From Paenibacillus periandrae (GTDB lineage Bacteria; Bacillota; Bacilli; Paenibacillales; NBRC-103111), in the NCBI RefSeq assembly GCF_022458865.1, contig NZ_JAJNMU010000003.1:409235-473234 (forward strand): a DNA stretch of 64,000 bases, read 5' to 3'. The notes below the pieces were generated by a model that searched no databases, had not been told where the DNA came from, and worked only from the letters and a program-made list of their open reading frames with translations. This document shows, in pieces, positions 31,931 to 40,719 of this stretch (position 1 is the first letter of the stretch; every line of letters starts with the position of its first letter). The translations under genes were made by a program, and so were the position numbers.

Positions 31931-32310
31931 CCACTGTACAAAAACCTACAGAGGAAGAACAGGAAATGATACTCAACTCGCTCCTGCTGCCCATGATGCT
32001 TACCATGATAGAGAGGAACGGCAAGGAGTTCGAACTATCCACTAACATGCTTCGTAGGTATTACATAGCAGCCACAGAAATCCTCATGAATCGAATCCAT
32101 GCCGAAATGGTCAAAAATAAAAATGAATTGAGAGTCAGAAATATCAAGGTTTTTGAAGATAATAAACGTATGGACGATGACTTGCACTATAAATATATTT
32201 GCCGCGGATATGAGTATCCGTTTTCCGTGATGCGCGATGTCGTTAGGTCGCGCATCAGTATTATGATGGGTGAGTACGTTAAAGTTTTGTTGACTAAAAT
32301 GAAAGAGTGA
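31927..32310 (+). CDS. Helical phage protein after the WYL-like gene (127 aa)
   Basis: GTG start inside the previous stop. The protein is helical and methionine- and arginine-rich: LNSLLLPMMLTMIERNGKEF, STNMLRRYYIAATEIL, RSRISIMMGEYVKVLLTKM. No domain recognised. As the last complete phage gene before the junction it may be part of an SOS-responsive unit. Confidence 0.6.
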   Translation: MTTVQKPTEEEQEMILNSLLLPMMLTMIERNGKEFELSTNMLRRYYIAATEILMNRIHAEMVKNKNELRVRNIKVFEDNKRMDDDLHYKYICRGYEYPFSVMRDVVRSRISIMMGEYVKVLLTKMKE

Positions 32311-32332
32311 AAATATGTAGAGGAACGAAAAG

Positions 32333-32359
32333 GCCCCAAGCAGAGGAACTGCAAAGGGC
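32333..32359 (+). terminator. Terminator at the right edge of the prophage
   Basis: GCCC (32333-32336) and GCAG (32340-32343) pair with CTGC (32349-32352) and GGGC (32356-32359) through a symmetric internal loop, followed by ATTTTCTTATTTC. It is 23 bp after the last phage gene. Confidence 0.6.
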
Positions 32360-32370
32360 ATTTTCTTATT

Positions 32371-32601
32371 TCTTTCTCATCCAATAAGTTCGGTCAGGAG
32401 CTTTTCGAAAAAGATTATACTAATGTAACATTCGTGAATACTAACGTTCCTTCGAGCTTTATTAATACGCCAGCGTTTGTCCAGGGAGGCATTCGTGAAG
32501 ACATCCATCGCAGCCTGTACGCAGACACGGAATACAGAAGGAATACGCCACCATCCTTATATCCTGCTTTTGCGATACCATCTGACTCTATACCAGCATG
32601 A
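32371..32601 (+). pseudogene. 3' remnant of a chromosomal gene at the prophage junction
   Basis: An open frame without a credible start runs from the terminator to a TGA that overlaps the next ATG as ATGA. The tail reads like real protein (GQELFEKDYTNVTFVNTNVP, ending PAFAIPSDSIPA). The best reading is that the prophage interrupted this gene, its 5' part lying at the left attachment site outside the window. The family is not recognised. Alternatively, it is an intact short gene with a missed start. Confidence 0.5.
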
Positions 32602-32996
32602 AAGCTGCTTTGGTGGAGATGCTGAGCGTTTATATTTTGCTGCTGCTGCTTTTTCAGCCGATTTTGCATGATATATATTCAACTCGGGCCAATGCAGTAG
32701 AAATGGTGCTCGACAGTGCCATTCAAAAAGCAGCTAATGCAGATAACGGACGATTTACTCCGGAAATTATCGACGAGATGCGCTATACCCTGGAGCATAC
32801 GTTTTTGCTGGATAGTGCGGATATCGGATTTACGGGAACGACGATACTTACCCCAAGAGGCGAATATATTGAAGGCACACTTTCTGTAAAAAGTACGCCA
32901 CGTTGGTTGTTTCGCAGTATGTTTGGCAGTCAGGACCGCGAACCTCCGCAAATTGTCCGTTATGCCAAACAGATGAGTGAGGCGATGGTACGGTGA
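32598..32996 (+). CDS. Membrane-anchored protein (132 aa), TadE-like in layout
   Basis: One N-terminal membrane helix (LVEMLSVYILLLLLFQPIL) is followed by a soluble part (NAVEMVLDSAIQKAANADNG; LTPRGEYIEGTLSV). The short cytoplasmic start, single helix and exported domain resemble TadE-type minor pilins. No ribosome site is visible; the ATGA overlap with the remnant implies that translation was coupled to the interrupted gene, so it may now be poorly made. Confidence 0.55.
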   Translation: MKAALVEMLSVYILLLLLFQPILHDIYSTRANAVEMVLDSAIQKAANADNGRFTPEIIDEMRYTLEHTFLLDSADIGFTGTTILTPRGEYIEGTLSVKSTPRWLFRSMFGSQDREPPQIVRYAKQMSEAMVR

Positions 32997-33003
32997 TTAA
33001 TGG

Positions 33004-33513
33004 ATGAATCGAGCGCTGCTGCTGCTGTTTGTAGTGTTGATGTTTTTGTATACGACGGGGTTTGAGGCGGACAGGTTTGTTACGACGACTACACATAACC
33101 GGCTAAAATTCACTTTGAATCGCGGCGCACATGATGCGGCCCTGCAGGTAAATAAGGATTGGCTCGCTGAAGGCCTTGTGGTGTTTGAGCGGCCTCTGGC
33201 ACATGCCGCCTTTGAGGCAGGACTTCGCGGGAATTTACAGCTGCGTCCGGATGGAACGCCTTATGAAGGCAGTCTGCTGACGGCTGCGCCTGTTATCGTA
33301 TTTGAGGATTATGTAGACGATTTATCCCCGGGTGTGGTGTTTCCTTACAGCTATGTAAGGGAAAGTGAGCATATCGTTCAGGTTCTGAAGGGGCCGGCTG
33401 TCATCTACAGGGTTAAGGTAAAGATGCCGCGCAGCAGTTCACTGTCTTATAACGGAGATGTTTATAAAACGGTAATTTATGAATACCCATTGGACTTTAA
33501 GTTAAGCCAGTAA
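33004..33513 (+). CDS. Membrane-anchored surface protein (169 aa)
   Basis: N-terminal hydrophobic helix (ALLLLFVVLMFLYTTGFEAD), then an extracellular part with HNRLKFTLNRGAHDAALQVN and VFPYSYVRESEHIVQVLKG. Organisation matches its upstream neighbour, so the two may be minor components of one surface structure. Spaced 7 bp from the previous gene. Confidence 0.55.
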   Translation: MNRALLLLFVVLMFLYTTGFEADRFVTTTTHNRLKFTLNRGAHDAALQVNKDWLAEGLVVFERPLAHAAFEAGLRGNLQLRPDGTPYEGSLLTAAPVIVFEDYVDDLSPGVVFPYSYVRESEHIVQVLKGPAVIYRVKVKMPRSSSLSYNGDVYKTVIYEYPLDFKLSQ

Positions 33514-33531
33514 AAGGGGGAGGCGTGCTGA

Positions 33532-35373
33532 TTGCATGTGAATAAGATTGTACAGAAAAGCTTGCTGAAAGCCTGCATGGCGGGTTTGGTTAGTGTGGCT
33601 TTGCTTCCGGTAGGGATAGGCGGTACAGCATTTGCTGCTGCATCGGTTCCACCAGCTCCAAGTATGATCCGTATTGAAAATAAGCTGTCTGGGACCCCGG
33701 ATGTGGTTACTGTAACCGGACTATCCGCGGGAGATATCGTTAAGGTGTATGCAGATGGAGGAGCGACTACACCACTGGGTACTGCGGCAGTACCCAGCGG
33801 GTCGAATAGCGCAGTAATCACGATCAATCAGTTGGGTGCTGCCGCTGGTTATGTGTATGTTACTGTAACACAGCCCTCGTATTCAGAGAGCAGACGTATT
33901 GTGAAATCTTACCTTGCAGAGCCGTTGTCCGTGGCGCCCGCTGCTAGCAGCATTCGGATTACGAATAATTCAGCAGGCACACCGGATACAGTTGCACTCC
34001 TGGGGCTGCAAGTAGGCGATCTCGTCAAGGTATATGCAGATGCTTCGAAAACCAGTTTATTAGGCTCTGCCACAGCAGTAACGGGTTCCCGTGAAGGCAC
34101 TGTTGTTTCCATCGGACAGCTGGGAAGTAACGAAGGTGTTGTCTATGTTACGTTGACGGAGACAGGAAAAAGTGAGAGCAGGGCAACGGAAAAGGGATAT
34201 GCTGGTGAAGCCATGAGCGTTAAACCGAAATTGGCACAAATTCGTGTACTGAATGAGCTTAGTGGAACAAATGATCATATTATCGTGAGCGGCTTGCAGG
34301 CGGGTGATATTTTGAAGGTATATGCTTCAGAGAAGGCCGCCGTACCTTTGACTCAGGTCACTGTGGCTGCAGGCTCCGACACAGCGGATGCATCAGTGTC
34401 GCAGTTGGGTGTGGGCGAAGGCAGTGTGTATATGACTATTACAAGTCCACCCCTGCAGGAAAGTGTGCGTGTTGTGAAGCAGTATCGCTCGGAACCGGTT
34501 ACGGCTGCACCGTCACCAAGCACTATTGTAGTGACAAACGAGCCAGTAGGAACCGATGATCGAATCGAGCTGTCCGGTCTGACAGCGGGAGATGTTGTAA
34601 AAGTATATGCGGATGCGTCATCAACCACTGTGATCGGGACGGCTACTGCCGACAGCAGCTCGACACTAGTAAAGGTTGTGGTTCCTCAGCTGGGCAGACA
34701 GGCCGGATATGTATACGTTACAGTAACCTCTTCTCTTCGTAGTGAAAGTCGCCGTGTCATTAAAGCATACGCCGCCGAATTGGCAAGCGGTGCACCCGAT
34801 CGATCCCAGATTCAAATTCATAATGCTGTGGGCAACGAGGATACCGTTACGGTGAATGGCCTGCAGGCTGGTGATACAGTGAAGGTATATGCGGACGATA
34901 TATCAGTAGTTGCTATTGGCAGCGCGACCGCAACTGATGATGCGAGCTCTGTTATCGTGCATGCAGCTTTACCTGGAACCGGCTATGGCCTTGTTTATGT
35001 AACGGTAACGCATAAGCAAGAGGAAGAAAGCGCACGAACGGCTAAAATATATGCGGCCGAGCCTGTTACTCTTCCACTATCCCCTAATCAGCTGCGAGTA
35101 TCCAATGTGACAGGAGTTTACGGCAATGATGAGGTTGCAGCAATTGCGATTAAACCGGGTGACACGATCAAGCTTTACAATGATGCGGTGATAGCTACGC
35201 CAATGCAGACGGTGAGCGGGGGAGAGGCGTCAGCCACAACGGCATCTGGTGTAACTACAGCTACGATTGGTGGTCTTCAGCTTAACAGCAATGGAGGTCG
35301 GATTTATGTGACGATAACCTCAGAAGGCAAACGAGAGAGCAGCCGCATTGTGAAGGATTATGAAGCAGAGTAA
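33532..35373 (+). CDS. Secreted protein with six tandem about 95-residue repeats
   Basis: A signal peptide (KACMAGLVSVALLPVGIGG, cleavage near AFA) is followed by six beta-rich repeats, each with the pattern I-x-I-x-N, GT-x-D, GL-x-x-GD-x-VKVYAD, G-x-VYVTVT and ES-x-R. They are well separated in sequence, so they are old duplications. The protein is likely a cell-wall or extracellular structural protein. TTG 33532 follows GGGGGAGG. It lies between the pilin-like proteins and an SLH protein, suggesting surface assembly. Confidence 0.8.
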   Translation: MHVNKIVQKSLLKACMAGLVSVALLPVGIGGTAFAAASVPPAPSMIRIENKLSGTPDVVTVTGLSAGDIVKVYADGGATTPLGTAAVPSGSNSAVITINQLGAAAGYVYVTVTQPSYSESRRIVKSYLAEPLSVAPAASSIRITNNSAGTPDTVALLGLQVGDLVKVYADASKTSLLGSATAVTGSREGTVVSIGQLGSNEGVVYVTLTETGKSESRATEKGYAGEAMSVKPKLAQIRVLNELSGTNDHIIVSGLQAGDILKVYASEKAAVPLTQVTVAAGSDTADASVSQLGVGEGSVYMTITSPPLQESVRVVKQYRSEPVTAAPSPSTIVVTNEPVGTDDRIELSGLTAGDVVKVYADASSTTVIGTATADSSSTLVKVVVPQLGRQAGYVYVTVTSSLRSESRRVIKAYAAELASGAPDRSQIQIHNAVGNEDTVTVNGLQAGDTVKVYADDISVVAIGSATATDDASSVIVHAALPGTGYGLVYVTVTHKQEEESARTAKIYAAEPVTLPLSPNQLRVSNVTGVYGNDEVAAIAIKPGDTIKLYNDAVIATPMQTVSGGEASATTASGVTTATIGGLQLNSNGGRIYVTITSEGKRESSRIVKDYEAE

Positions 35374-35407
35374 GTCGTTAACATTAAAGAGAGGGGCTTG
35401 AATAACG

Positions 35408-36253
35408 ATGACCTATCCCAAAAGCAATGTTCTTCATCGTAAAGCGGTTTCTGACAGAGCTCGCGCATACCGAATTTTTAAAAACAAAATCAAGCTCATG
35501 GTGGCCGTTTCCTTATTATCTATTTTAAGAAAGTTGGTCTGCGTGATAACGGTTGTCACAGTGCCTTTTAGCTTATTAATTCCGAGCCACATAGGTTTCG
35601 CCAGATCGAACGAAACGGTCGTTGTTGCTGATTCGATTCCCGTAACTGAACCTGGTAGCGATGCTGCTGTCAACGATGAAGAGATGGCTATCTTATTTAG
35701 CGATATAACAGGTCATTGGGCCGAAGCTCCGATTCGTGAGGCAACTGCTAACGGTTTCATAGCCGGTTATGCGGATGGAACCTTCAAGCCTGATCAATCC
35801 CTGACACTGTTGGAGTTTGCCACCCTGCTGACTTCAAGCCTCAGTGTACCAATTTTGACTCCAGGCACGTCCAATTCAGCTCCAAGCGTGGAGACTTCCA
35901 CTGAGATTACGCAATATAATGGTAATATTCAGTCATTACGGGATGTCGGTATCATTAAAGAAAATGAATTTACACCCGACCAATGGAATCGTAATTTAAC
36001 GCGGTCAGTACTTATGTCGCTAAGCTTGAGAGCGATAGACCCCAATTCAATTATCAGCGAATCGGAGCTTGAACAACGCGCGGTCTCAGCAGGTTTGTTG
36101 GATGGTAGTGATTCAACGATTACCGGCACCAAGCAAGTACAGGCTGAATGGGCAGCTAAGGTAAGTACACGAGCTGAAGCTGTTGTTGTCATGCTGCGGT
36201 TACGCTATGCACTCGGTTTAGCCGAACCGAATAGGGAGGCGGCTCCTTACTGA
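35408..36253 (+). CDS. SLH-domain surface protein (281 aa)
   Basis: Anchors to secondary cell-wall polymers. After a membrane segment (VCVITVVTVPFSLLIPSHIG) it has one clear SLH motif (DITGHWAEAPIREATANG, then AGYADGTFKPDQSLTLLEF) and a degenerate second one (LRDVGIIKENEFTPDQWNRN). It may anchor the preceding repeat protein to the wall. A terminator (36361) follows. Confidence 0.8.
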   Translation: MTYPKSNVLHRKAVSDRARAYRIFKNKIKLMVAVSLLSILRKLVCVITVVTVPFSLLIPSHIGFARSNETVVVADSIPVTEPGSDAAVNDEEMAILFSDITGHWAEAPIREATANGFIAGYADGTFKPDQSLTLLEFATLLTSSLSVPILTPGTSNSAPSVETSTEITQYNGNIQSLRDVGIIKENEFTPDQWNRNLTRSVLMSLSLRAIDPNSIISESELEQRAVSAGLLDGSDSTITGTKQVQAEWAAKVSTRAEAVVVMLRLRYALGLAEPNREAAPY

Positions 36254-36360
36254 GCAGCAGCTCTTTAATCGGTAGAGGAGCAGCTATCTTCCTACCACAG
36301 AAGTCGCCATCTGGATGAGTTCTTCCTCATGTCGTAGTTAATGATTGTTGCTAACACAAT

Positions 36361-36404
36361 GAAGCCTCAGGCTCCACGATGTAGTGGATTCGGAGGCTTC
36401 TTCG
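36361..36404 (+). terminator. Terminator after the surface gene cluster
   Basis: GAAGCCTC (36361-36368) and GAGGCTTC (36393-36400) with inner CCAC/GTGG pairing; T-run short (TTC). No gene is seen between 36254 and 36530. Confidence 0.7.
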
Positions 36405-36530
36405 ATCATTCATCTATGCCGTTGTTTTATTAGCCTGTATGATCCGGTAGCCGTTAGGGGTTTCGCTGGATTTTATTTGGTAATCCTGTTACCCTCTAGG
36501 TAGGATCAATCACAAGGGGGACATGAATTT

Positions 36531-37301
36531 ATGGCTTTTATGGACTGTCATTTTTTCTCGGAATCACTCGGGGTATCCGCATCCATGCACGTCATTTTAC
36601 CACAGTCGACTACAGGACAGATCGGTATGGAATCTAATGCAATTAAGAAAAAGCATCCTACGCTTTTTTTACTGCACGGTTTATCAGATGACCATACGAT
36701 TTGGATGAGAAGAACTTCTATTGAAAGGTATGCTGCTGCTTATGGCCTGGCTGTTGTGATGCCTGCGGTCAATCGGAGCTTTTATACGGATATGGCTGTT
36801 GGCTACAAATATTGGACCTTTATTAGCGAAGAGCTGCCTGCTTTGGCGAGGTCATTTTTTCCGTTATCCGAGGCAAGAGAGGACACCTTCGTAGCAGGTT
36901 TGTCGATGGGAGGGTATGGTGCATTTAAGCTGGCGTTGTCGTGTCCGAGTCAATTCGCAGCAGCAGCAAGCTTGTCGGGGGCACTTGATATTGCGTCCAT
37001 TGCCAAGCAGCGTGATCCGATAGAGTTTGAACGTATCTTTGGTGATCTGAATCAATTTCAGGGGAGCCATAACGATCTTTTTCAACTGGCTGAGGAGGTC
37101 GCGCTAGGTGAGGGACCAAGCCCAATGCTGTATCAGTGCTGCGGCACGGAGGATTTTCTGTATCAGGACAATGTACGATTCCGTGACCATTGCCGTGCTT
37201 TAAAGCTGGATTTGACCTATGAGGAAGAGCCGGGAAGCCATGAATGGGGTTATTGGGATCATAAAATTCAAAACGTGCTGAGCTGGCTGCCAATTCGATA
37301 A
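36531..37301 (+). CDS. estA: Tributyrin-type esterase (alpha/beta hydrolase)
   Basis: Hydrolyses short-chain esters. The 256-aa protein has [15 protein letters not shown] (oxyanion region), the nucleophile elbow [10 protein letters not shown], a catalytic Asp in [10 protein letters not shown] and the His in GSHEWGYWD, all typical of the esterase D/EstA family, related to S-formylglutathione hydrolase. It stands alone with its own ribosome site. Confidence 0.85.
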   Translation: MAFMDCHFFSESLGVSASMHVILPQSTTGQIGMESNAIKKKHPTLFLLHGLSDDHTIWMRRTSIERYAAAYGLAVVMPAVNRSFYTDMAVGYKYWTFISEELPALARSFFPLSEAREDTFVAGLSMGGYGAFKLALSCPSQFAAAASLSGALDIASIAKQRDPIEFERIFGDLNQFQGSHNDLFQLAEEVALGEGPSPMLYQCCGTEDFLYQDNVRFRDHCRALKLDLTYEEEPGSHEWGYWDHKIQNVLSWLPIR

Positions 37302-37351
37302 TGTGCATATGTCAAATGCGTTTTGAACGGAATTATTAAAGGAGAGGTTTC

Positions 37352-38542
37352 ATGAACGAGCATGCTGAACGTATAAGACGGCTACAAGAAAGACTGCTGC
37401 AATTGCAAATCGACGGCTGTATGATCACGCAAAATGTCGATTTATATTATTTTACCGGATCGATGCAAACGGGGTATTTGTTTGTGCCGAATGAGGGAGA
37501 GGCCGTGTTCTTCGTTCGCCGAAGTGTTGTACGTGCAGAGGAAGAATCGTCCATTATTGTGGAGCCATTAGGTTCATTCCGAAGCTTTGGGGAACGGCTG
37601 GCCGATGTGTATCATTCCTTATTTCAGGCAGCACATTCGCGTCACCTGAGGTTTGCTGCTGAATTTGATGTGCTTCCCGTGCAGCAGCTCAAGCGATTGG
37701 AAGCTGTACTGCCTCAAGTGGAGTGGGTGGATGGTTCACTGCTGATTCGCGAACTGCGGATGATCAAATCAGCTGTTGAAGTTGAGCGCATTCGTGAAGC
37801 GGGTCGCATCATCAATCTGGCCTTTGAGGATGCGCTCGACAAGCTGCGTCCGGGTATGCTGGAGCTGGAACTGATGAGTCATATCGAGACGTATGTAAGA
37901 CGCGCTGGTCATATCGGTATCATGAGAATGCGAGGCTACAACCAAGAAGTAATTACGGGCATGATTGGAGCGGGTGCAGCAGCAGCAATGCCAACTTACT
38001 TCGATGGTCCCGCCGGAGGTCAGGGTCTGTCACCAGCGAGCCCGCAAAGCGCAAGCCGCCGCCCCATTGCACCCAATGAACCGATTCTGATCGATATCGG
38101 CTGCTGCATCGATGGCTATGTTATCGATCAGACACGAACAGTCGTGATCGGAGCGTTAGACGAAGACTTGCTTCAGGCCTATGAGCAGTCGGAGCGAATT
38201 ATACGCAGTGTGGAATCGAAGCTGCTGCCAGGTACCGTGTGCGAGCAGTTGTACATGCACTCCCTCCAAATGGCGCATGCTGCTGGATTAAGTGATCATT
38301 ATATGGGCTATGGTGACGATCAGGTTAAATTTCTCGGACATGGAATCGGGCTTGAGATTGATGAGCTGCCTGTACTTGCCAAAGGCTTCAGCTACCAACT
38401 ACAGCCCGGAATGGTCATAGCTGTCGAACCCAAATTCACATTCCCGCAGCGTGGGGTGGTCGGTATTGAGAACAGCTATGTGATTACGGATACCGGGTTT
38501 GACAAGCTGACCGTATCGCGTGAAGGACTGATTCAGCTCTAG
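37352..38542 (+). CDS. M24 family Xaa-Pro peptidase-like protein
   Basis: Metallopeptidase that likely cleaves Xaa-Pro bonds in peptides. The N-terminal 130 residues are a creatinase-type domain (CMITQNVDLYYFTGSMQTG). The C-terminal pita-bread domain has the metal ligands D-x10-D (LIDIGCCIDGYVIDQTRT), His in FLGHGIGLEI, Glu in AVEPKF and Glu in GIENSYVI. All five are present, so it should be active. AAAGGAGAGG precedes the ATG. Confidence 0.85.
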   Translation: MNEHAERIRRLQERLLQLQIDGCMITQNVDLYYFTGSMQTGYLFVPNEGEAVFFVRRSVVRAEEESSIIVEPLGSFRSFGERLADVYHSLFQAAHSRHLRFAAEFDVLPVQQLKRLEAVLPQVEWVDGSLLIRELRMIKSAVEVERIREAGRIINLAFEDALDKLRPGMLELELMSHIETYVRRAGHIGIMRMRGYNQEVITGMIGAGAAAAMPTYFDGPAGGQGLSPASPQSASRRPIAPNEPILIDIGCCIDGYVIDQTRTVVIGALDEDLLQAYEQSERIIRSVESKLLPGTVCEQLYMHSLQMAHAAGLSDHYMGYGDDQVKFLGHGIGLEIDELPVLAKGFSYQLQPGMVIAVEPKFTFPQRGVVGIENSYVITDTGFDKLTVSREGLIQL

Positions 38543-38754
38543 TCTGAGGTGCATATCAAGAAGCGGCTGTCTACGCAGCTCTCCTAGCTCCAAATAAATG
38601 ACGTGCAGGTTGTTTAACCTATCCAAAATATGAACCCTTGCATCTACAAAAATAGGCTGAAACAAACGAAGAAATCACAGAGCTATTGCGGTATGCTTAA
38701 GCTGAGGAATATTATAAAAGTAGATCACAGCTTGATCATAAAAGGAGTGCGGTT

Positions 38755-39723
38755 ATGGCGAATATAGTCGTATTGGATGGCTACACATTAAACCCGGGGG
38801 ATTTGGACTGGGGAAGACTGGAGCAGCTCGGCAATGTTACCATATATGATCGAACGGCTTTAACTGAGATCGTAGAACGTGCAGCTGATGCGGATATCGT
38901 GCTGACTAATAAAACACAGCTGTCCGCTGCTACAATTGAGCAGCTTCCGAAGCTCCAATATATCGGTGTGCTGGCAACTGGCTACAACATTGTAGATACA
39001 GAAGCGGCAAAGCAGCGGGGAATTCCAGTGACGAATATCCCTACATACGGAACCCAATCTGTGGCTCAGTTCGTATTTGCCCTGCTGCTGGGGTTATGTC
39101 ATCAGGTGCAGACTCACAGTGACGCAGTCCATGCGGGTGATTGGAACAACTGTCCAGATTTTTGCTTTACACGTTCGCCGCTGATTGAGCTTTCAGACAA
39201 GACGATGGGCTTGATCGGGCTTGGACGTATTGGCGGCCAAGTAGCGAGAATCGCCAATGCTTTTGGCATGAGGGTTATCGCAGTTGGCAGTGGCAGAAGC
39301 AATCCGACTCCCGTGGAGGGTGTAGAGTGGGTGGAGCTAGACCAGCTTTTGGCAGAATCGGATGTTATCAGTCTGCACTGTCCGTTAACACCGACTACGG
39401 AAAAGCTGATTAATGCGGAGCGGCTTTCCCAGATGAAGCAGTCGGCTATGTTAATCAACACCTCGCGTGGAGCGCTCATTAACGAGCAGGATCTAGCTGA
39501 TGCTTTGAATGATCGACGGATTGCCGGAGCTGCGGTGGATGTGCTGTCCGTGGAGCCTCCTGTACCTTCGAATCCGTTGTATGCGGCAGCGAACTGCTTG
39601 ATTACTCCTCATATCGCCTGGGCGACGAAAGAAGCCAGAGCCAGATTGATGGGAACGGCTGTAGATAATGTGCAAAGCTTCCTGTCGGGTCAGGCCGTTC
39701 ATGTAGTAAACGGGCAAAAATAA
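38755..39723 (+). CDS. D-2-hydroxyacid dehydrogenase (glycerate dehydrogenase type)
   Basis: NAD(P)-dependent reduction of a 2-oxoacid. The Rossmann motif GLGRIGGQVARIANAFGM, the catalytic Arg in INTSRGALI, Glu in the EPP region and His in ITPHIAW are all present. The closest character is of hydroxypyruvate/glyoxylate reductases. Spacing of 212 bp from the previous gene contains no recognised element. A terminator (39744) follows. Confidence 0.85.
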   Translation: MANIVVLDGYTLNPGDLDWGRLEQLGNVTIYDRTALTEIVERAADADIVLTNKTQLSAATIEQLPKLQYIGVLATGYNIVDTEAAKQRGIPVTNIPTYGTQSVAQFVFALLLGLCHQVQTHSDAVHAGDWNNCPDFCFTRSPLIELSDKTMGLIGLGRIGGQVARIANAFGMRVIAVGSGRSNPTPVEGVEWVELDQLLAESDVISLHCPLTPTTEKLINAERLSQMKQSAMLINTSRGALINEQDLADALNDRRIAGAAVDVLSVEPPVPSNPLYAAANCLITPHIAWATKEARARLMGTAVDNVQSFLSGQAVHVVNGQK

Positions 39724-39743
39724 TCTGCAAATGACGATTAGAA

Positions 39744-39790
39744 GCATCCATGTTCTACTGCGCGCCGGTAGCATGGGATGCTTTTTATTT
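39744..39790 (+). terminator. Terminator between convergent genes
   Basis: GCATCCATG and CATGGGATGC with one bulge, followed by TTTTTATTT. The reverse gene stops 23 bp further on. Confidence 0.7.
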
Positions 39791-39812
39791 GATGTAGCGT
39801 CGATCCCCCAAT

Positions 39813-40523
39813 TTACATACCTACAACATGCTGCTCCTTCTGATTTCTCTGCTTCATGCTCTCGAGCTCATGGTGAAACTTCTCCTTAATAGACGATTTA
39901 TTACCATACACATACAAAATGTCACCCTCCTGAATCGTCAGCTTCAGGCACTGCTGTCTGATTTTTTGATCATCCCGCTGAACGAATAGCAGCAAAATAT
40001 CTTCCTCCGTACCCAATAGCACATCCGTTCGTTGGTCTACTAATTTGGAGTCGGCATGGATATGAACATCCGTGACCCAATCGGTGTCGCTCGTATACAA
40101 AATTTCATCGATAGGCAGCTGGTGCAGTTCAAATTGTTGATTCAGATGCCGATGAAACTTGCGTTTGAGCAAGCTCATCATCTTTTTATTTTTGACCGAT
40201 AGTAAAATAACTGCGAGACCAATGGTGACTACGGTCAAGGTCGGAATCCGTAAATTTTGTCCCAACATGCTGCTGATAATGGAGATCAGAACTGCCAGCG
40301 AGAAAACGCCGAACAAAATAAGAAATACGCCAATATTGCGGCGTACCGGGTGACGCAGGATCAGCTCCGATTCGAGTGTCGTGTAACCGGTTGCCGTCAG
40401 CATGGATACCGCCTGAAAGCGGGCAATCTCTTTTTTGAGCCCAGATATGATCAGAAGGGTAGAAGACACCTCCAGCACCAAGGCAATCAGAATCAAATAA
40501 ATGACGATAAACAGCATCTCCAC
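39813..40523 (-). CDS. Membrane protein with TrkA-C domain
   Basis: Two or three N-terminal membrane helices (MLFIVIYLILIALVLEVSST, VFLILFGVFSLAVLISII, LTVVTIGLAVILLS) are followed by a TrkA-C domain (about residues 145-215: DWVTDVHIHADSKLVDQ, GDILYVYGNKSSIKEK). TrkA-C domains bind regulatory ligands for ion transport. Without a Trk or Ktr channel nearby, it may be a stand-alone regulator. GTG 40523 after AAGGGGGAGATCACTC is chosen; an upstream ATG at 40592 lacks a site. Confidence 0.7.
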   Translation of the reverse strand: MEMLFIVIYLILIALVLEVSSTLLIISGLKKEIARFQAVSMLTATGYTTLESELILRHPVRRNIGVFLILFGVFSLAVLISIISSMLGQNLRIPTLTVVTIGLAVILLSVKNKKMMSLLKRKFHRHLNQQFELHQLPIDEILYTSDTDWVTDVHIHADSKLVDQRTDVLLGTEEDILLLFVQRDDQKIRQQCLKLTIQEGDILYVYGNKSSIKEKFHHELESMKQRNQKEQHVVGM

Positions 40524-40719
40524 GAGTGATCTCCCCCTTGCAACCGTATATATCCTATCATTACCATTCAGCAGCAGTCTTGAACCCTCCAATTGAACAT
40601 GGATAGAGAGCTTTACTTCAATTTTAAGTATTTTTAATCTTTGTTGATTGATTGGGCGGGTTGTGGAGTAATACTACCTATAGAGAACAATTCGGTGATC
40701 AGTAGGAGCGGTGAAAAGA

